This document shows, in pieces, positions 49,307 to 60,800 of a stretch of 64,000 nt of DNA (its first letter is position 1; each line of letters begins with the position of its first letter). This stretch comes from an uncultured Dokdonia sp. (lineage in GTDB: Bacteria > Bacteroidota > Bacteroidia > Flavobacteriales > Flavobacteriaceae): NCBI RefSeq assembly GCF_937910895.1, contig NZ_CALEMI010000052.1, positions 62,001-126,000 of the forward strand. The letters are read 5' to 3'. The position numbers and the translations under genes were made by a program. Below the pieces are notes generated by a model that saw nothing but the letters and a program-made list of their open reading frames with translations, was not told where the DNA came from and did not search any database.

Positions 49307-50911
49307 TTAATATTCAATCGTTTTCTCTCCGAATAATCGTTCTGCATCTATTCCTCTTTTTATACACTCTTCCACCAATTTGTTGGACTCAATAATAGGC
49401 TTTGACTCATCTGTATATTTTAAAGAACTTATAAATACCAACCATGGTTCTAATCCCATAGCATATACGAATACATTTTTAGGACTAAATATATCGACCA
49501 GTCTCTCTCCTTGTTTAAAATCACTCCCTGCCAATCTGCGTGACTGATCCATCTCTCGCGGCAACTTATCATACATTAATGGACCGTATAACCAACTTAA
49601 GGGAGCTCCTTCGCATTCCATTCCTAAAAAAAGTACATCTATATTACCTACAATAGCTTGAATTCTTTCATACACTTTAGGTTCTACGTTACAAGAATCC
49701 GCTGCAAATAATACTTTTAATTTATTATGTAACTCTACGTGAAAACATAATTTTGATCTGATATCAATATCCGAATGCTCTCCTATAAAAGGTAGACCCG
49801 TAATCACACATCTGTCTAACTCTATCGTTTCCATGTCATCCAATTCTATGACATTATTAAAGCCTATTGCATTAAACATTAGTTTAAGGTTAGGGTCCTG
49901 TAAATTTCCTTTTCCTGAAGAAGGAACAACTATGTTTTTAATGCTATGTCTTAATTGTAATAGTGTCTCTAGAAGTACGTGATCTTGGTGATTATGTGTA
50001 ATTAATACATAATCTATCTCTTCTGGTAAATCGTTAATCGTGTATCTGTTTACATCTGTTTCATAACCATCGTAACTAATAACTGGATCTACTAAAATTG
50101 AGATCTCACTTGTTTCTACCAATACACAAGCATGACCAAAATATCGAGTTCTGATGCCGTCTCCTGTGTACTTTTCATATTTTGCCGGTGCTTCTTTTGT
50201 AAAAAATTCCTTAAAAAGCTCTTCCTGTTCTGGGCTAACTCCTAAGTCCTTCATGATTTCTTTGTAATCACCAGGAACTCTTTTCATTCTAAATAACTTA
50301 TCAATCAAATTATTTTTAAAATCAAGATCTAAGTGAATTAAATTAGCATCATTCAATCTTGGTGTACTTAGTACAAATGATCGTGCATCATCTGAGCCTA
50401 CTAGTTGTAATGATATAGATTGAGTTGACTCATCATAAAATTCACTCTTATACAACAATGATTCAAAAAACCTGAAATTTGGTTTATTATTAAGATCATA
50501 GTATAACTCAACCATACCTTGCAAAACTTCTGGCACTTCCTTGTATAAAGGATCTAAAGAATATCCTATTGCATTTTTTTGCAACATAGTATTCAAATCA
50601 TGTATTGCATTATACAATTCTAACATATTCTCTCTCTTAGAAAGTGTGTTTTCAAACAATTCCTTTATCTCTTCTACTCTTCCTCCTTCATAATCTATAA
50701 AAGGTCCTCCTATCATTTCTGGTCTTTTAACTGCAGCAGCATGTGTCTTAGGATTTTTAATATAGGATTGCATGATCTTAAGGTGTCGCTCTTTTATATT
50801 CATTGCTGCTGTAGCAGGAGACACTAAATGTGACCAAGCATACCATCTATCAATTAAAGCTTCTATTGCTACATTTAGTTTTAGATAATAGTTTGCGTTC
50901 TCGTCTTTCAT
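49307..50911 (-). CDS. CmlA-type di-iron beta-hydroxylase (metallo-beta-lactamase fold)
   Basis: 534 residues, almost the length of CmlA, the chloramphenicol enzyme that beta-hydroxylates an aromatic amino acid held on a PCP. The N-terminal about 245 residues form a separate helical domain. The C-terminal part has the metallo-beta-lactamase motif THNHQDH (His306, His308, Asp310, His311). The later ligand is Glu378 in GEHSD, where hydrolases have His; Asp405 (AADSC) follows. The Glu replacement is the CmlA hallmark. The gene sits between the Ser-Gly and Tyr-Val synthetases, so the Tyr loaded by the next protein is the first candidate for beta-hydroxylation. FrsH of the FR900359 pathway is another member of this group. 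Substrate is inference; family is well supported. Confidence 0.9.
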   Translation of the reverse strand: MKDENANYYLKLNVAIEALIDRWYAWSHLVSPATAAMNIKERHLKIMQSYIKNPKTHAAAVKRPEMIGGPFIDYEGGRVEEIKELFENTLSKRENMLELYNAIHDLNTMLQKNAIGYSLDPLYKEVPEVLQGMVELYYDLNNKPNFRFFESLLYKSEFYDESTQSISLQLVGSDDARSFVLSTPRLNDANLIHLDLDFKNNLIDKLFRMKRVPGDYKEIMKDLGVSPEQEELFKEFFTKEAPAKYEKYTGDGIRTRYFGHACVLVETSEISILVDPVISYDGYETDVNRYTINDLPEEIDYVLITHNHQDHVLLETLLQLRHSIKNIVVPSSGKGNLQDPNLKLMFNAIGFNNVIELDDMETIELDRCVITGLPFIGEHSDIDIRSKLCFHVELHNKLKVLFAADSCNVEPKVYERIQAIVGNIDVLFLGMECEGAPLSWLYGPLMYDKLPREMDQSRRLAGSDFKQGERLVDIFSPKNVFVYAMGLEPWLVFISSLKYTDESKPIIESNKLVEECIKRGIDAERLFGEKTIEY

Positions 50912-51106
50912 TGGAAAATTATTTTAAAGTGATTATACGTTATTTTAAAAATTAGGAAGCACTAAGACTTTACACAAGCCTGAAATAAATTACTGACTGT
51001 GAGCTGTTTTAAAAATTAATTAATGCTGTTATTGTTAAAGCTGAATTCTATTCAGTGTAGAAGAATTGTTTTTATGTGAACTATTTATTTAAATAAAAAT
51101 GAACCG

Positions 51107-54100
51107 CTAGATTAAAATTCTATCTGCTACGTCTTCCTCAACAATACTCGTATCTTGCCAAGATTGATTTTCTATTTCTGTAGCTAGCTCTGCGATATTA
51201 GGTTCTAAGAAAAGCTTAGTGATTTCTACTTTGATATCAAGCTTTCGCTGAATTTCTGAAGCTATCTTTACTGCTAATAGACTATGTCCTCCTAGATCAA
51301 AAAAGTTATCTAGTATCCCTATTTTTTCTTTTTGGAGTACTTTTTCCCAAATTGCTACCAATTGTTCTTGTAGTTCATCCGTAGGTGCTACATACGCAAC
51401 TTTTGTTGATAATTTTCCTTCATCCAACTTATTTAAAGCCTTCCTATCTACTTTACCATTAGGTGTTATTGGAAACTCATCTAGTGTAACAAAGTAGGAT
51501 GGAATCATATATGCTGGTAGTATTCCCTTTAAAAAACTTCTCAATTCAGATGATTCTAAGTTTTTATCAGATATCAAATATGCTACTAACAGTTTTTCAG
51601 ATGTATTTACTTCTTTGGCTAATATAACGGCTACCTGTATATCTGGATGTCTTAATAAAGCATTTTCTACTTCACCAAGTTCTATTCTATATCCTAAAAT
51701 CTTTACTTGGTCATCCTTTCTTCCTAAAAATGCAAAACTGCCATTAGGTAACCATCTCCCTAAATCACCTGTTTTATAAAGTATACTCTTCTTGACAAAT
51801 GGGTTCTCTATAAATCTTTCTTGTGTAAGTTCCTCTTTATTAAGATATCCTTGAGTCACTCCAACACCTCCTATACATATTTCTCCAATAACTCCTTTGG
51901 GTTGCAAAGCATGGTTTGGATTAAGTATATGCATCTGCACTTGATCCATAGGTACACCTATATCTAAATTATCGTTTTCTTTTAAAATTTGCCTAGAGGA
52001 CCATATTGTTGTTTCTGTAGGACCATAGACATTGATACTCTGAAAATGTTCTTTTTTCAAATTGTTATATGTATGATTATCTAATGCTTCTCCTCCAATT
52101 AACATGACTTTTAAACTACTTGGAAAAGAAATTTTAGTATCATATAATTGAATAAGTCTTGATGGAGTTAATTGTACAATATCTATTTGTTGTTCTTTTA
52201 ACTTTTCCATAATCCTGAACGGATCATTGATGTCCTGATCTGAGAAAAGATGTACTTCTTTTCCCATACATAATCCTCCTAAAACTTCAAGAATAGAAAT
52301 ATCAAACGTAAAGCTTGCAGTAGCTGCTATACTCTTATAAGACGTTAGATGTAACTTGGTATCTAAGTTTGGAATAAATGCCACCAAATTTCTATTTGAT
52401 ACCATCACACCTTTAGGATCTCCTGTAGTTCCAGATGTATATATAACATATAATAAATCATCTGCTTGAATATTTTGATCTACTAACTCTTGAGAATATT
52501 TCGATTTTTTATTTAAAAAATCTTGAATGATTCTTTCATCTAAGCATATCTTATACTGACTATCATTTTTTATGTACAACTTTCTTTCTTCTGGATAGTT
52601 CTTATCAATAGGTACATAGATAGCGCCTAGTTTAATAATTGCTAGTATGCTAATAATAGACCACTCATTACGTGCTAGCATCATACCTATTAAATCTCCC
52701 TTAGATATTCCATACGATGTTTGTATAAATAGTGCTAGTTGGTTACTTATTACGTCTAATTCCTTGTACGTATATGTACTTTTTTCTACGACTAGTGCAA
52801 TCTCATCAGAGGAGTGTTTAACTTGTTGCTTAAATAAATCTATTATTGTTTTTTCAGAGTCTTTTGTTTTCTCTTGATTATATATTTCTAATAATTCTTT
52901 CTTTTCTTCTGATGAAAGAATATCATTATTACTCATCTCTTTTTCAGGATTATGTAAATAACAATGAAGCATTCTATCAAAATATCCATGTAATTGTCCT
53001 AGAGAAATATCAGATGTTAGCTTTCGCGAAAGCTTATAATCAAAATTTAACGCTCCACCAGTAGCACTCAATGTTAAATCTAGCATGGTGTTAGTAGACT
53101 CGTAAGATTGATTTTTAAGAAATTTAAATTCTTCATCATTTTTTTCTTTAACATCTGCGCCAAAATCATCATAGATATGAAAATCTATAAAGTTAAAAAG
53201 CACATCAAAAAATGGATTCTTTTCATCTGTTCTCTCCTGTAAGATTTTTGAAATTTCAAATAGAGGCATTCTATCTTTACCTTTTAATTGGATTTGTTGT
53301 CTTTCTATCCCTTTGAAATATTCTAGCCAAGTTGCTTTCTTATAATTCTCAAAATTTATTCTAACTGGTAGTGTATTAAGAAAGCACCCTAATATTTTAT
53401 CTCCATCTTCAACTACGGGTCTATTGTTAGATACTAATCCAACTACAACATCTTCTTCGTAGGTAAGCATTTTTAAAGCATACAAATATGATCCAAATAG
53501 CACTGTTTTTAAAGAAATATTATCTTGACTAGCACGCTCTTTAATCATATTTAAAAAAGTGACGTCATATCTTTTCATGAAATGATCTGTTGCTCTAGTA
53601 TTAGAAAAAACATCTAAACGTTTATAATCAGACAATTCATCTTTCCAAAATTGTATGCTAGAGGTTCTTCTCTTTTCTATAATTTCTTGAACAACTGCTT
53701 CTTTATAACTGTATGCAAGAGCTGGTATGCTATACTTCTCATTATCAATGAGTTTATTGTAAATATCAAAAAGTTCTATATTAAAAGAAGCAACACTCCA
53801 TCCATCTAGTATGGCGTGATGAAATTGAAATACAAAAACGCTTTGCGTAGATTCAATATCTATAATCGTTGCTCTCCATAATGGTGCTACTGTTAGATCA
53901 AATGGCTTTTTACGTTCATTCTGTACAAAGTCAGTAATATGCGCTTCCTGTTCTAATGCTGTCTTAAGAGAAATGTCTTGATATTCTATTTCTACAAGAG
54001 ACTTTTTATAAATGATCTGTACTTGATCTTCATAATTTTCTATATCAAATCTGGTTCTTAGTATACTATGCTTTTCTACCATTAATTGTAATGCCTTTTC

Positions 54101-57100
54101 AAAAGACATTCTATCTAATTTTGGTATTTGATAGACAAATTGATCGTGATATACAGCACTCCCAGGATTAATTATAGAAGAAAAGACCATCCCTTTTTGA
54201 ATATCACTCATTGGATAGACATCTGCAATAGCATCTGAATCTTTTATAGAATTAAAAACCTCTTCTTTAAGGGTTTTAAATTCTTCTTGAACCTGATTGT
54301 ATAACTCTTTTTCTTGATTACTATCTTTCTCATTTATCAATTGTTGCGATAATTCAGATATATTTTGATATTTATATAATAAATCAACTCCTAGACGAAC
54401 ATTAAAGTGTTTATTGATCTTACTTATAAGTCTAATAGCTACGATAGAGTCTCCTCCTAATTGAAAGAAACTATCTTCAATACCTATCTTCTCATATCCT
54501 AATACATCAATCCATAAATCTACTAACGTTTCTTCAATTTGATTTCTAGGAGCCACGTATTGTTGAGATGAGATCTCATTTAAAGTTGGTTCTGGAAGTG
54601 CTTTTCTGTTTAACTTTCCATTAGCTGTAACAGGAATTTCAGATAGTTCAACAATTAATGAAGGAACCATATACGATGGTAAATTGTCTTTCAGATATTT
54701 ATTTACTATATCAGTACGATAACCTTCTTTAGGAACTACGTATGCTATTAAACGTTGATTGCCTAATTGATCTTTTTTTACAACAACAATACTTTGTTGA
54801 ACAACTTTAGATTGTTGCAAACTATTTTCTATTTCACCAATCTCTATTCTATTTCCTCTAATTTTTATTTGGTTATCTACTCGACCTATAAATTCTATAC
54901 TCCCATCTGGCAACCATCTAGCGAGATCTCCTGTTCTATAGATTCGTTCTCCTTTTACAAATGGGCTTTCTAAAAACTTTGCTTTTGTAAGTTCTGGTTT
55001 ATTTAAATATCCTTGGGCTACTTGTATCCCTTCTATAATAAGTTCTCCTATTACTCCTATGGGTTGTAATTTTAAATCTTCATTGGTAATATAGATGGAG
55101 GTATTGGCGACTGGATATCCAATAGACACAGAAGTGTTTACTCTTTTACTATCAGAAAGATTAATCGCAGTTACATCTATAGCAGCTTCTGTTGGTCCAT
55201 AATAATTATGGATCTCTGTCGTCAAGAATAATTCTTTAAAATCTGTAACAACCTGTTCTGGCAATGCTTCTCCACTACACACTAAATGTCTAAGAGAGTT
55301 ACAACTATCTATAGATACTTGCATTAAAAAAGCACCTAACATAGATGGAACAAAATGAATAATACTAATTGTATGTTCTTCTATAATTTCTTCTAGATAT
55401 AGAGGATCCTTATGACCTTCTGGCTTTGCAAAAACCAGTGTAGCTCCTGTAATTAAAGGCATTATCAGCTCCCAAACAGAAACATCAAAAGTATATGGAG
55501 TCTTTTGTAGAAGTCTATCTTTATTTGTAATTCCTAAATCGTCTCTCATCCATAATAAACGATTAAATAATCCTGCATGATTATTTAAAACTCCTTTTGG
55601 ATTTCCTGTAGATCCAGATGTATATATAACATAAGCAATATCTTCTGGCAATACTTCTGGTGCCGAAAACTCTTCCTGTATAGATGATAAATTATCTATA
55701 CATATACGTATTGTATCTTCATCAATACACGTAGCATACCCGCTATCATTTTGAATATATTCAAGCCTTTGTTGTGGATAATCTGGGTCTATTGGAATAT
55801 AGGTTGCTCCTAATTTCAATATTGCTAATATTGTTATTTGCATCCACTCACTACGGTGTAATTTTACAGCGACTAGATCTTGCTTTTGTATTGAAAATTC
55901 ATTTTTAAGATAAACAGCCATCTTATTAGATAGACTCTCTAACTCATTAAATGTTATTTCTTCATCATCAAAAATAACAGCTATAGCATCTCCATTATTT
56001 TCTAATTGCTCTTTATAAAGGTCTAATATTGTTTTATTTTTAGGATACTCTTTTTGCGTATTATTAAACGTATGTAATAATGCCTTTTCTTCTTTTAATA
56101 ATATATCTATTTCACCTATTGCTGAATTTGCATTACTTAGAAGTTTCTCAAGTAGGTTTGTATAATGAGATAAGAGCTTTCTAATTTTATCTTCTTCATA
56201 TACATCTGTATTATAAATCACGCTAAATGAAAGGTCATTATCAGAATTCTGAAAACTAATTTCTAAATCTAATTTTGACTTACAAATTCCGCTATCAATA
56301 ATGGATACTTCTTCTCTCTCTTCTTGATTTGCTACTGACGATTCTGTATTTGTTTCTTGAAAGTTTAATAAGATATCAAAAAGCTTATTTCTACTAGCAT
56401 CATTCTCTAATTCTAACTTCTTTATTAATTTATCAAAAGGATACTCTTGATGTGTATATGCCTCAAGTGTTGTCTCTCTTATAGTATTCAAAAAATCAAC
56501 AAAGCTTTGATTTGGGTCTATTTGATTTCTAAACAAAATAGTGTTTACGTAAAATCCTATTTGATCTTCTAGACTGGCTTGACTTCTACCTGCAACTGGA
56601 GAGCCTATAATAATGTCTTTATGAGATGTGTATTTATGAAATAAGATGTTCCAACTTGCCAAAATACCCATGAAGAGACTTGCTCCTTGTTCTGTACATT
56701 GTTTTTTAAATTGACGTACTATTTTAGTAGGTAAATGAACTTTTAATGAGCTTCCATTATGGGTCATTATACTTGGTCTTACCTTATTTGTTGGTAAGTC
56801 AATAATACTAGGCTCATCGTTAAACTTTTTAGCCCAATATTCTTCTTGAGCTAATTGTTTTTCATTATCAGACTGATCTTTCTGCCAGCAAGCATAATCC
56901 TTATATTGAATTTTTAACGCAGGGATCTCAATTTCTATATTTTGTGTATATGCTTCATAATATGTCAAGATATCTTTAGCTAAAACCTTTAAAGACCAAC
57001 CATCACTAATGATGTGGTGCATATTGACATATAATACATATTTTGTATCTGACACTTTCAACAGACTTACTCTTAATAATGGTCCATTTTCTAAATCAAA

Positions 57101-57640
57101 CTGCTTGTAGGCATCTTTTTCAATATATGCTTCTATATAGTCAGGTGTATTATTATTAGTACTACAATCAATAAATTGCATCGTAAAATTTAATGCATCA
57201 CTTGATAATACACGCTGTCTTACTTCTCCTGAATCTGCAGTAATAAATACAGTGCGTAAGATCTCATGTCGATCTATTACAGCTAGGATTGCTTTTTCAA
57301 AACTCTCTACATCATACGTCCCATTTAACTCTGTTTGAAAAGGCATATTATATGCTACAGAACTTTCTGGAAATTGACTAAGAATCCATAATCGCTCTTG
57401 AGAAGAAGAAAGAGGGTAATCCTCCTGTTTGGGAGTATTAGGTATTTCAAGGTCATTTTTTTGAGATAAAAAACTTTGGAAATACACAACAATCTCTTTC
57501 TTATATTGTCGTATTAAATTAATATCATTCTCTTCTATATCAAGATCATCTACTTGTGATATTTCTAAGTTTTCCCCTGAACAACTTAGAAGAATTCCTT
57601 TTAATCTTAAGTCTTTTATTATATTTTGAATTTTATCCAT
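51107..57640 (-). CDS. Bimodular NRPS: TubC-C-A(Ser)-PCP-C-A(Gly)-PCP
   Basis: I chose the ATG at 57640 (2177 residues) because the TubC-like docking domain begins there (MDKIQNIIKDLR); the longer frame needs a TTG start. C1 has HHIISDG; A1 code DVWHVSYIDK (Ser; core near residue 678); PCP1 GGDS near 1062. C2 (HHAILDG near 1277) opens with YPMSDIQKGM and resembles D-C-L or modified-residue C domains, although no E domain precedes it. A2 code is DILQLGVIWK (Gly; core near 1740); PCP2 GGHSL near 2117. The tail ends EEDVADRILI, a probable docking strand for the TubC domain of the next protein. Palindrome 7 lies in frame (LSRKL) near the end of C2. Confidence 0.94.
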   Translation of the reverse strand: MDKIQNIIKDLRLKGILLSCSGENLEISQVDDLDIEENDINLIRQYKKEIVVYFQSFLSQKNDLEIPNTPKQEDYPLSSSQERLWILSQFPESSVAYNMPFQTELNGTYDVESFEKAILAVIDRHEILRTVFITADSGEVRQRVLSSDALNFTMQFIDCSTNNNTPDYIEAYIEKDAYKQFDLENGPLLRVSLLKVSDTKYVLYVNMHHIISDGWSLKVLAKDILTYYEAYTQNIEIEIPALKIQYKDYACWQKDQSDNEKQLAQEEYWAKKFNDEPSIIDLPTNKVRPSIMTHNGSSLKVHLPTKIVRQFKKQCTEQGASLFMGILASWNILFHKYTSHKDIIIGSPVAGRSQASLEDQIGFYVNTILFRNQIDPNQSFVDFLNTIRETTLEAYTHQEYPFDKLIKKLELENDASRNKLFDILLNFQETNTESSVANQEEREEVSIIDSGICKSKLDLEISFQNSDNDLSFSVIYNTDVYEEDKIRKLLSHYTNLLEKLLSNANSAIGEIDILLKEEKALLHTFNNTQKEYPKNKTILDLYKEQLENNGDAIAVIFDDEEITFNELESLSNKMAVYLKNEFSIQKQDLVAVKLHRSEWMQITILAILKLGATYIPIDPDYPQQRLEYIQNDSGYATCIDEDTIRICIDNLSSIQEEFSAPEVLPEDIAYVIYTSGSTGNPKGVLNNHAGLFNRLLWMRDDLGITNKDRLLQKTPYTFDVSVWELIMPLITGATLVFAKPEGHKDPLYLEEIIEEHTISIIHFVPSMLGAFLMQVSIDSCNSLRHLVCSGEALPEQVVTDFKELFLTTEIHNYYGPTEAAIDVTAINLSDSKRVNTSVSIGYPVANTSIYITNEDLKLQPIGVIGELIIEGIQVAQGYLNKPELTKAKFLESPFVKGERIYRTGDLARWLPDGSIEFIGRVDNQIKIRGNRIEIGEIENSLQQSKVVQQSIVVVKKDQLGNQRLIAYVVPKEGYRTDIVNKYLKDNLPSYMVPSLIVELSEIPVTANGKLNRKALPEPTLNEISSQQYVAPRNQIEETLVDLWIDVLGYEKIGIEDSFFQLGGDSIVAIRLISKINKHFNVRLGVDLLYKYQNISELSQQLINEKDSNQEKELYNQVQEEFKTLKEEVFNSIKDSDAIADVYPMSDIQKGMVFSSIINPGSAVYHDQFVYQIPKLDRMSFEKALQLMVEKHSILRTRFDIENYEDQVQIIYKKSLVEIEYQDISLKTALEQEAHITDFVQNERKKPFDLTVAPLWRATIIDIESTQSVFVFQFHHAILDGWSVASFNIELFDIYNKLIDNEKYSIPALAYSYKEAVVQEIIEKRRTSSIQFWKDELSDYKRLDVFSNTRATDHFMKRYDVTFLNMIKERASQDNISLKTVLFGSYLYALKMLTYEEDVVVGLVSNNRPVVEDGDKILGCFLNTLPVRINFENYKKATWLEYFKGIERQQIQLKGKDRMPLFEISKILQERTDEKNPFFDVLFNFIDFHIYDDFGADVKEKNDEEFKFLKNQSYESTNTMLDLTLSATGGALNFDYKLSRKLTSDISLGQLHGYFDRMLHCYLHNPEKEMSNNDILSSEEKKELLEIYNQEKTKDSEKTIIDLFKQQVKHSSDEIALVVEKSTYTYKELDVISNQLALFIQTSYGISKGDLIGMMLARNEWSIISILAIIKLGAIYVPIDKNYPEERKLYIKNDSQYKICLDERIIQDFLNKKSKYSQELVDQNIQADDLLYVIYTSGTTGDPKGVMVSNRNLVAFIPNLDTKLHLTSYKSIAATASFTFDISILEVLGGLCMGKEVHLFSDQDINDPFRIMEKLKEQQIDIVQLTPSRLIQLYDTKISFPSSLKVMLIGGEALDNHTYNNLKKEHFQSINVYGPTETTIWSSRQILKENDNLDIGVPMDQVQMHILNPNHALQPKGVIGEICIGGVGVTQGYLNKEELTQERFIENPFVKKSILYKTGDLGRWLPNGSFAFLGRKDDQVKILGYRIELGEVENALLRHPDIQVAVILAKEVNTSEKLLVAYLISDKNLESSELRSFLKGILPAYMIPSYFVTLDEFPITPNGKVDRKALNKLDEGKLSTKVAYVAPTDELQEQLVAIWEKVLQKEKIGILDNFFDLGGHSLLAVKIASEIQRKLDIKVEITKLFLEPNIAELATEIENQSWQDTSIVEEDVADRILI
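53019..53034. repeat. Palindrome GCTTTCGCGAAAGC, copy 7 (16-base form, in coding DNA)
   Basis: Perfect 16-base palindrome AGCTTTCGCGAAAGCT translated as KLSRKL in the C-terminal lobe of the second C domain of the Ser-Gly synthetase. Confidence 0.85.
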
Positions 57641-57830
57641 GGTATCTTTTTTATTCTGAAGTGTAACGTATATTATTGGTGTGTCATTAGAATTAATCAA
57701 TACAGCTTTGTTTAGTAAAAGAAGTAAAACCCTTTTTCTAGCAAGCTAGACTGAACTATTAAAAGATCATTATTTTAATAATCTTATAAATCCATATTTC
57801 ATTCATACTTTCGTACCAACAAAACCATTT

Positions 57831-60800
57831 TTAAATAACTATCTTTTTTAAATCTTTCTTTTCTTGAGAAGTCCAAATACAGTTTTCAACACTAATAGCT
57901 AAGAATGTTATTGTTGGATTTACAAAAACCTGTTGGATATTAACTTGAGCATTAAACTCCTTTTTAATTTTAAAAATAAGATTCATTGCTTTTAGACTAT
58001 TACCTCCTAACTCAAAGAAATTATCAGTAATACCTACTTTTTTAATATCTAGAACCTCTTCCCACATTTCTACAAGTCGCTTTTCTATATAGGTTTTTGG
58101 TGCTACATATTCTTTTTTGACAAAATTTTCAGGTATTATTTCGGGAAGGGATTTCTTATCTATTTTCCCTGTTGGAGTTAATGGAAAGGTTTCAATAAAC
58201 TTATATACTCCTGGAACCATAAACTGAGGTAATTCAGATTTTAAAACCTTTCTAATTTCTGTCTTATCTATTTCTGTCCGTTTTCTTATGTATGCAGTTA
58301 GATATTGGCTTTCTTTAAATTCTTTAAGTAATACTACTGCTTCCGAAACGGCATCTATACTTTCTAGTTTACGTTCGATTTCAGAAAGCTCGATGCGTAA
58401 TCCATTTAATTTCACCTGAGTATCTTTTCTCCGTAAAAATTCAATTTCACCGTTGGGAAGTAATCTCCCAATATCTCCTGAGTAATACACTCTACCATCT
58501 GAAGTAATTGGATCTTCTTTAAATACCTTTTTTGTTTGCTCATCTTTGTTAAGATATCCTAAAGACAAATAATCGCTCTTATATACTATTTCACCCTCCT
58601 GATACACCCCTAATTCATTGTCGTTTTCGTCTAAAAGATATACCGTTGTATTTAGCACCGGCTTACCTAAAGGAATGTTATTACTGTTTAAAATAGAATC
58701 GTGAGACAAAAATTTCTGCAAAGTAATTGTTGATTCTGTAGGGCCATAATCATTTACAAATAATGCTCCTTTTTTGAAGTGCTTTTTAAAATACTCAAAG
58801 TCTAATGCATAACAAGCTTCCCCGCCCATATCTATGATACGAACATCTTCAAAAACAGTATCATCACTTACACCTTTTAGAAAATATCGATACACTGTTG
58901 GTACCATGTGAAGTATTGTTATCTTTTCTGACACTAACCAATTAGACAAATTCGCTAATGCATCGTATTCATGAAGGTTATAGATAGAAATTTTTGCTCC
59001 ATTTAGTAATGCTCCATAAATATCCTTTACAGACGCATCAAAACTATAGGTAGGTAATAAACTTATAATATCTTTTTCTGAGATATGAATGTTATTGGTA
59101 TATACCCTAATAAAATGTAAAACATTCCTGTGGTTCTGAATCACTCCTTTAGGCTTGCCAGTAGAACCTGAAGTATATAATATATATGCTTCTGCTAATG
59201 GTTCAATTTTAATATTCAAATTAGGAATATCATCAATCTCTTCTTCTGATGAGACTGTCATAATTTTCATATCTGGTAATGAAGAACATAGATCATTTGC
59301 CAATTGTTGAGTATCCGGAGTACATAAAATTAAATCCACATTAGAATCTTCTAACATATACTTTATTCTATTCAATGGGTAATTAGCATCTATAGGTACA
59401 TAGGTATTACCCGTTTTAAGAGTTGCTAACATTGTTAATACAGCAATATCTTTTTTATCTATTAACAAAGCAACCCTACGACAATCCTTAGTTACATTAT
59501 GTATAATTTCATTGGCTACTCTATTAGCATTGTTATTAAGAGCTCGATAGGTCACTGATGTGTTTCCCATACGAATTGCTACCGCTTCTGGTGTTTTACA
59601 AACTTGTTTCTCAAAACGACTTACAATGCTTTGAGATACTTCCTGATCTTCATAGAATTGAAAATCATTAGTCGGCACCGGATCTTTCACTTCATATAAA
59701 AACTTTTTGAATACGTTTATATTCTCTATGGATTGACTTGTATTATCAACCGCTTGATTTATAATTGATACATATTCTTCTATCCAATATTGAATACTCG
59801 CCTCGGTAAACAACCCCTTATCATATACACAATTTATACAATAACTATTAGCATAACTCTTAAAATAAAACTCTATTTCAAATTTAGGAGGAGTGTTAAA
59901 CTCTCCTTGAATCGAACTAAAATCCTTAATATCATTATCAGATTTTAAATCAAAATCTAACATGTTTAAAAATATTGGACTAATCGGAAAATTACTTTGA
60001 AGGCTTTGAAAGCCCAACTTTTCTAATAGGTGTTCAAAAGGATAATCTTGATTGACCAATCCATCCATCAATGTTTCGTGCGTAGTGTTTAAAAAATCTT
60101 TAAAAGACTTTTCTTTTTGTAACTGATTTCTAAGCATTAGCGTATTTAAGAAACAGCCTACTATATTCTTCAATTGATAGTGATTTCTATTTGCTACCGG
60201 AATCCCAACGGTAATATCATTCTCGGATGTTAACCTGTTTAAAAATATATTTACGGATGCAACAAATAATGAAAATATACTAACCTTATTTTCTCTCGCA
60301 ACAGCATCAATTTTATTTTTAAGCTCTTCACTTAAAAAAGTGGTGTGATAGCCAGAAACAGTGTTATTATTTTTACCAGTTCTATCGTAATCTGCTGGTA
60401 ATTGTAGGTATGGTACATTTCCTGATAGTTTAGTAGTCCAATAGTCTTCTTGTTTTCTTAAAGATTCATTCGTTATAATTTGATTTTGCCAATGTGCAAA
60501 TTCTTTATATTGAATATCTAATTTTGGAATTTCTGGTTCTTTTCCATCAATTTTTGAATTATAAATTGTCATTAAATCTCTAAAAATAATCCCCATAGAC
60601 CAGCCATCACTAATAATGTGATGTTGATTATATAATATATCATACCCGTTTTTGGTTTCGAGTAACGCTATTTTAAATAACGGGAACACTTCAAAATTAA
60701 ACTCCTTATCAAAAATATCCTCCCTTGCTTGCTCTATCTCATCTAACCTATATACTGGACATTGTACTGGAGTTGGTTTTAATACCTTTTGTTTTGGAAT

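Noticed and set aside
49307-50911. Metallo-beta-lactamase or resistance hydrolase
   Set aside because: The 534-residue length, N-terminal extra domain and Glu in place of the later metal His fit CmlA-type hydroxylases rather than hydrolases.
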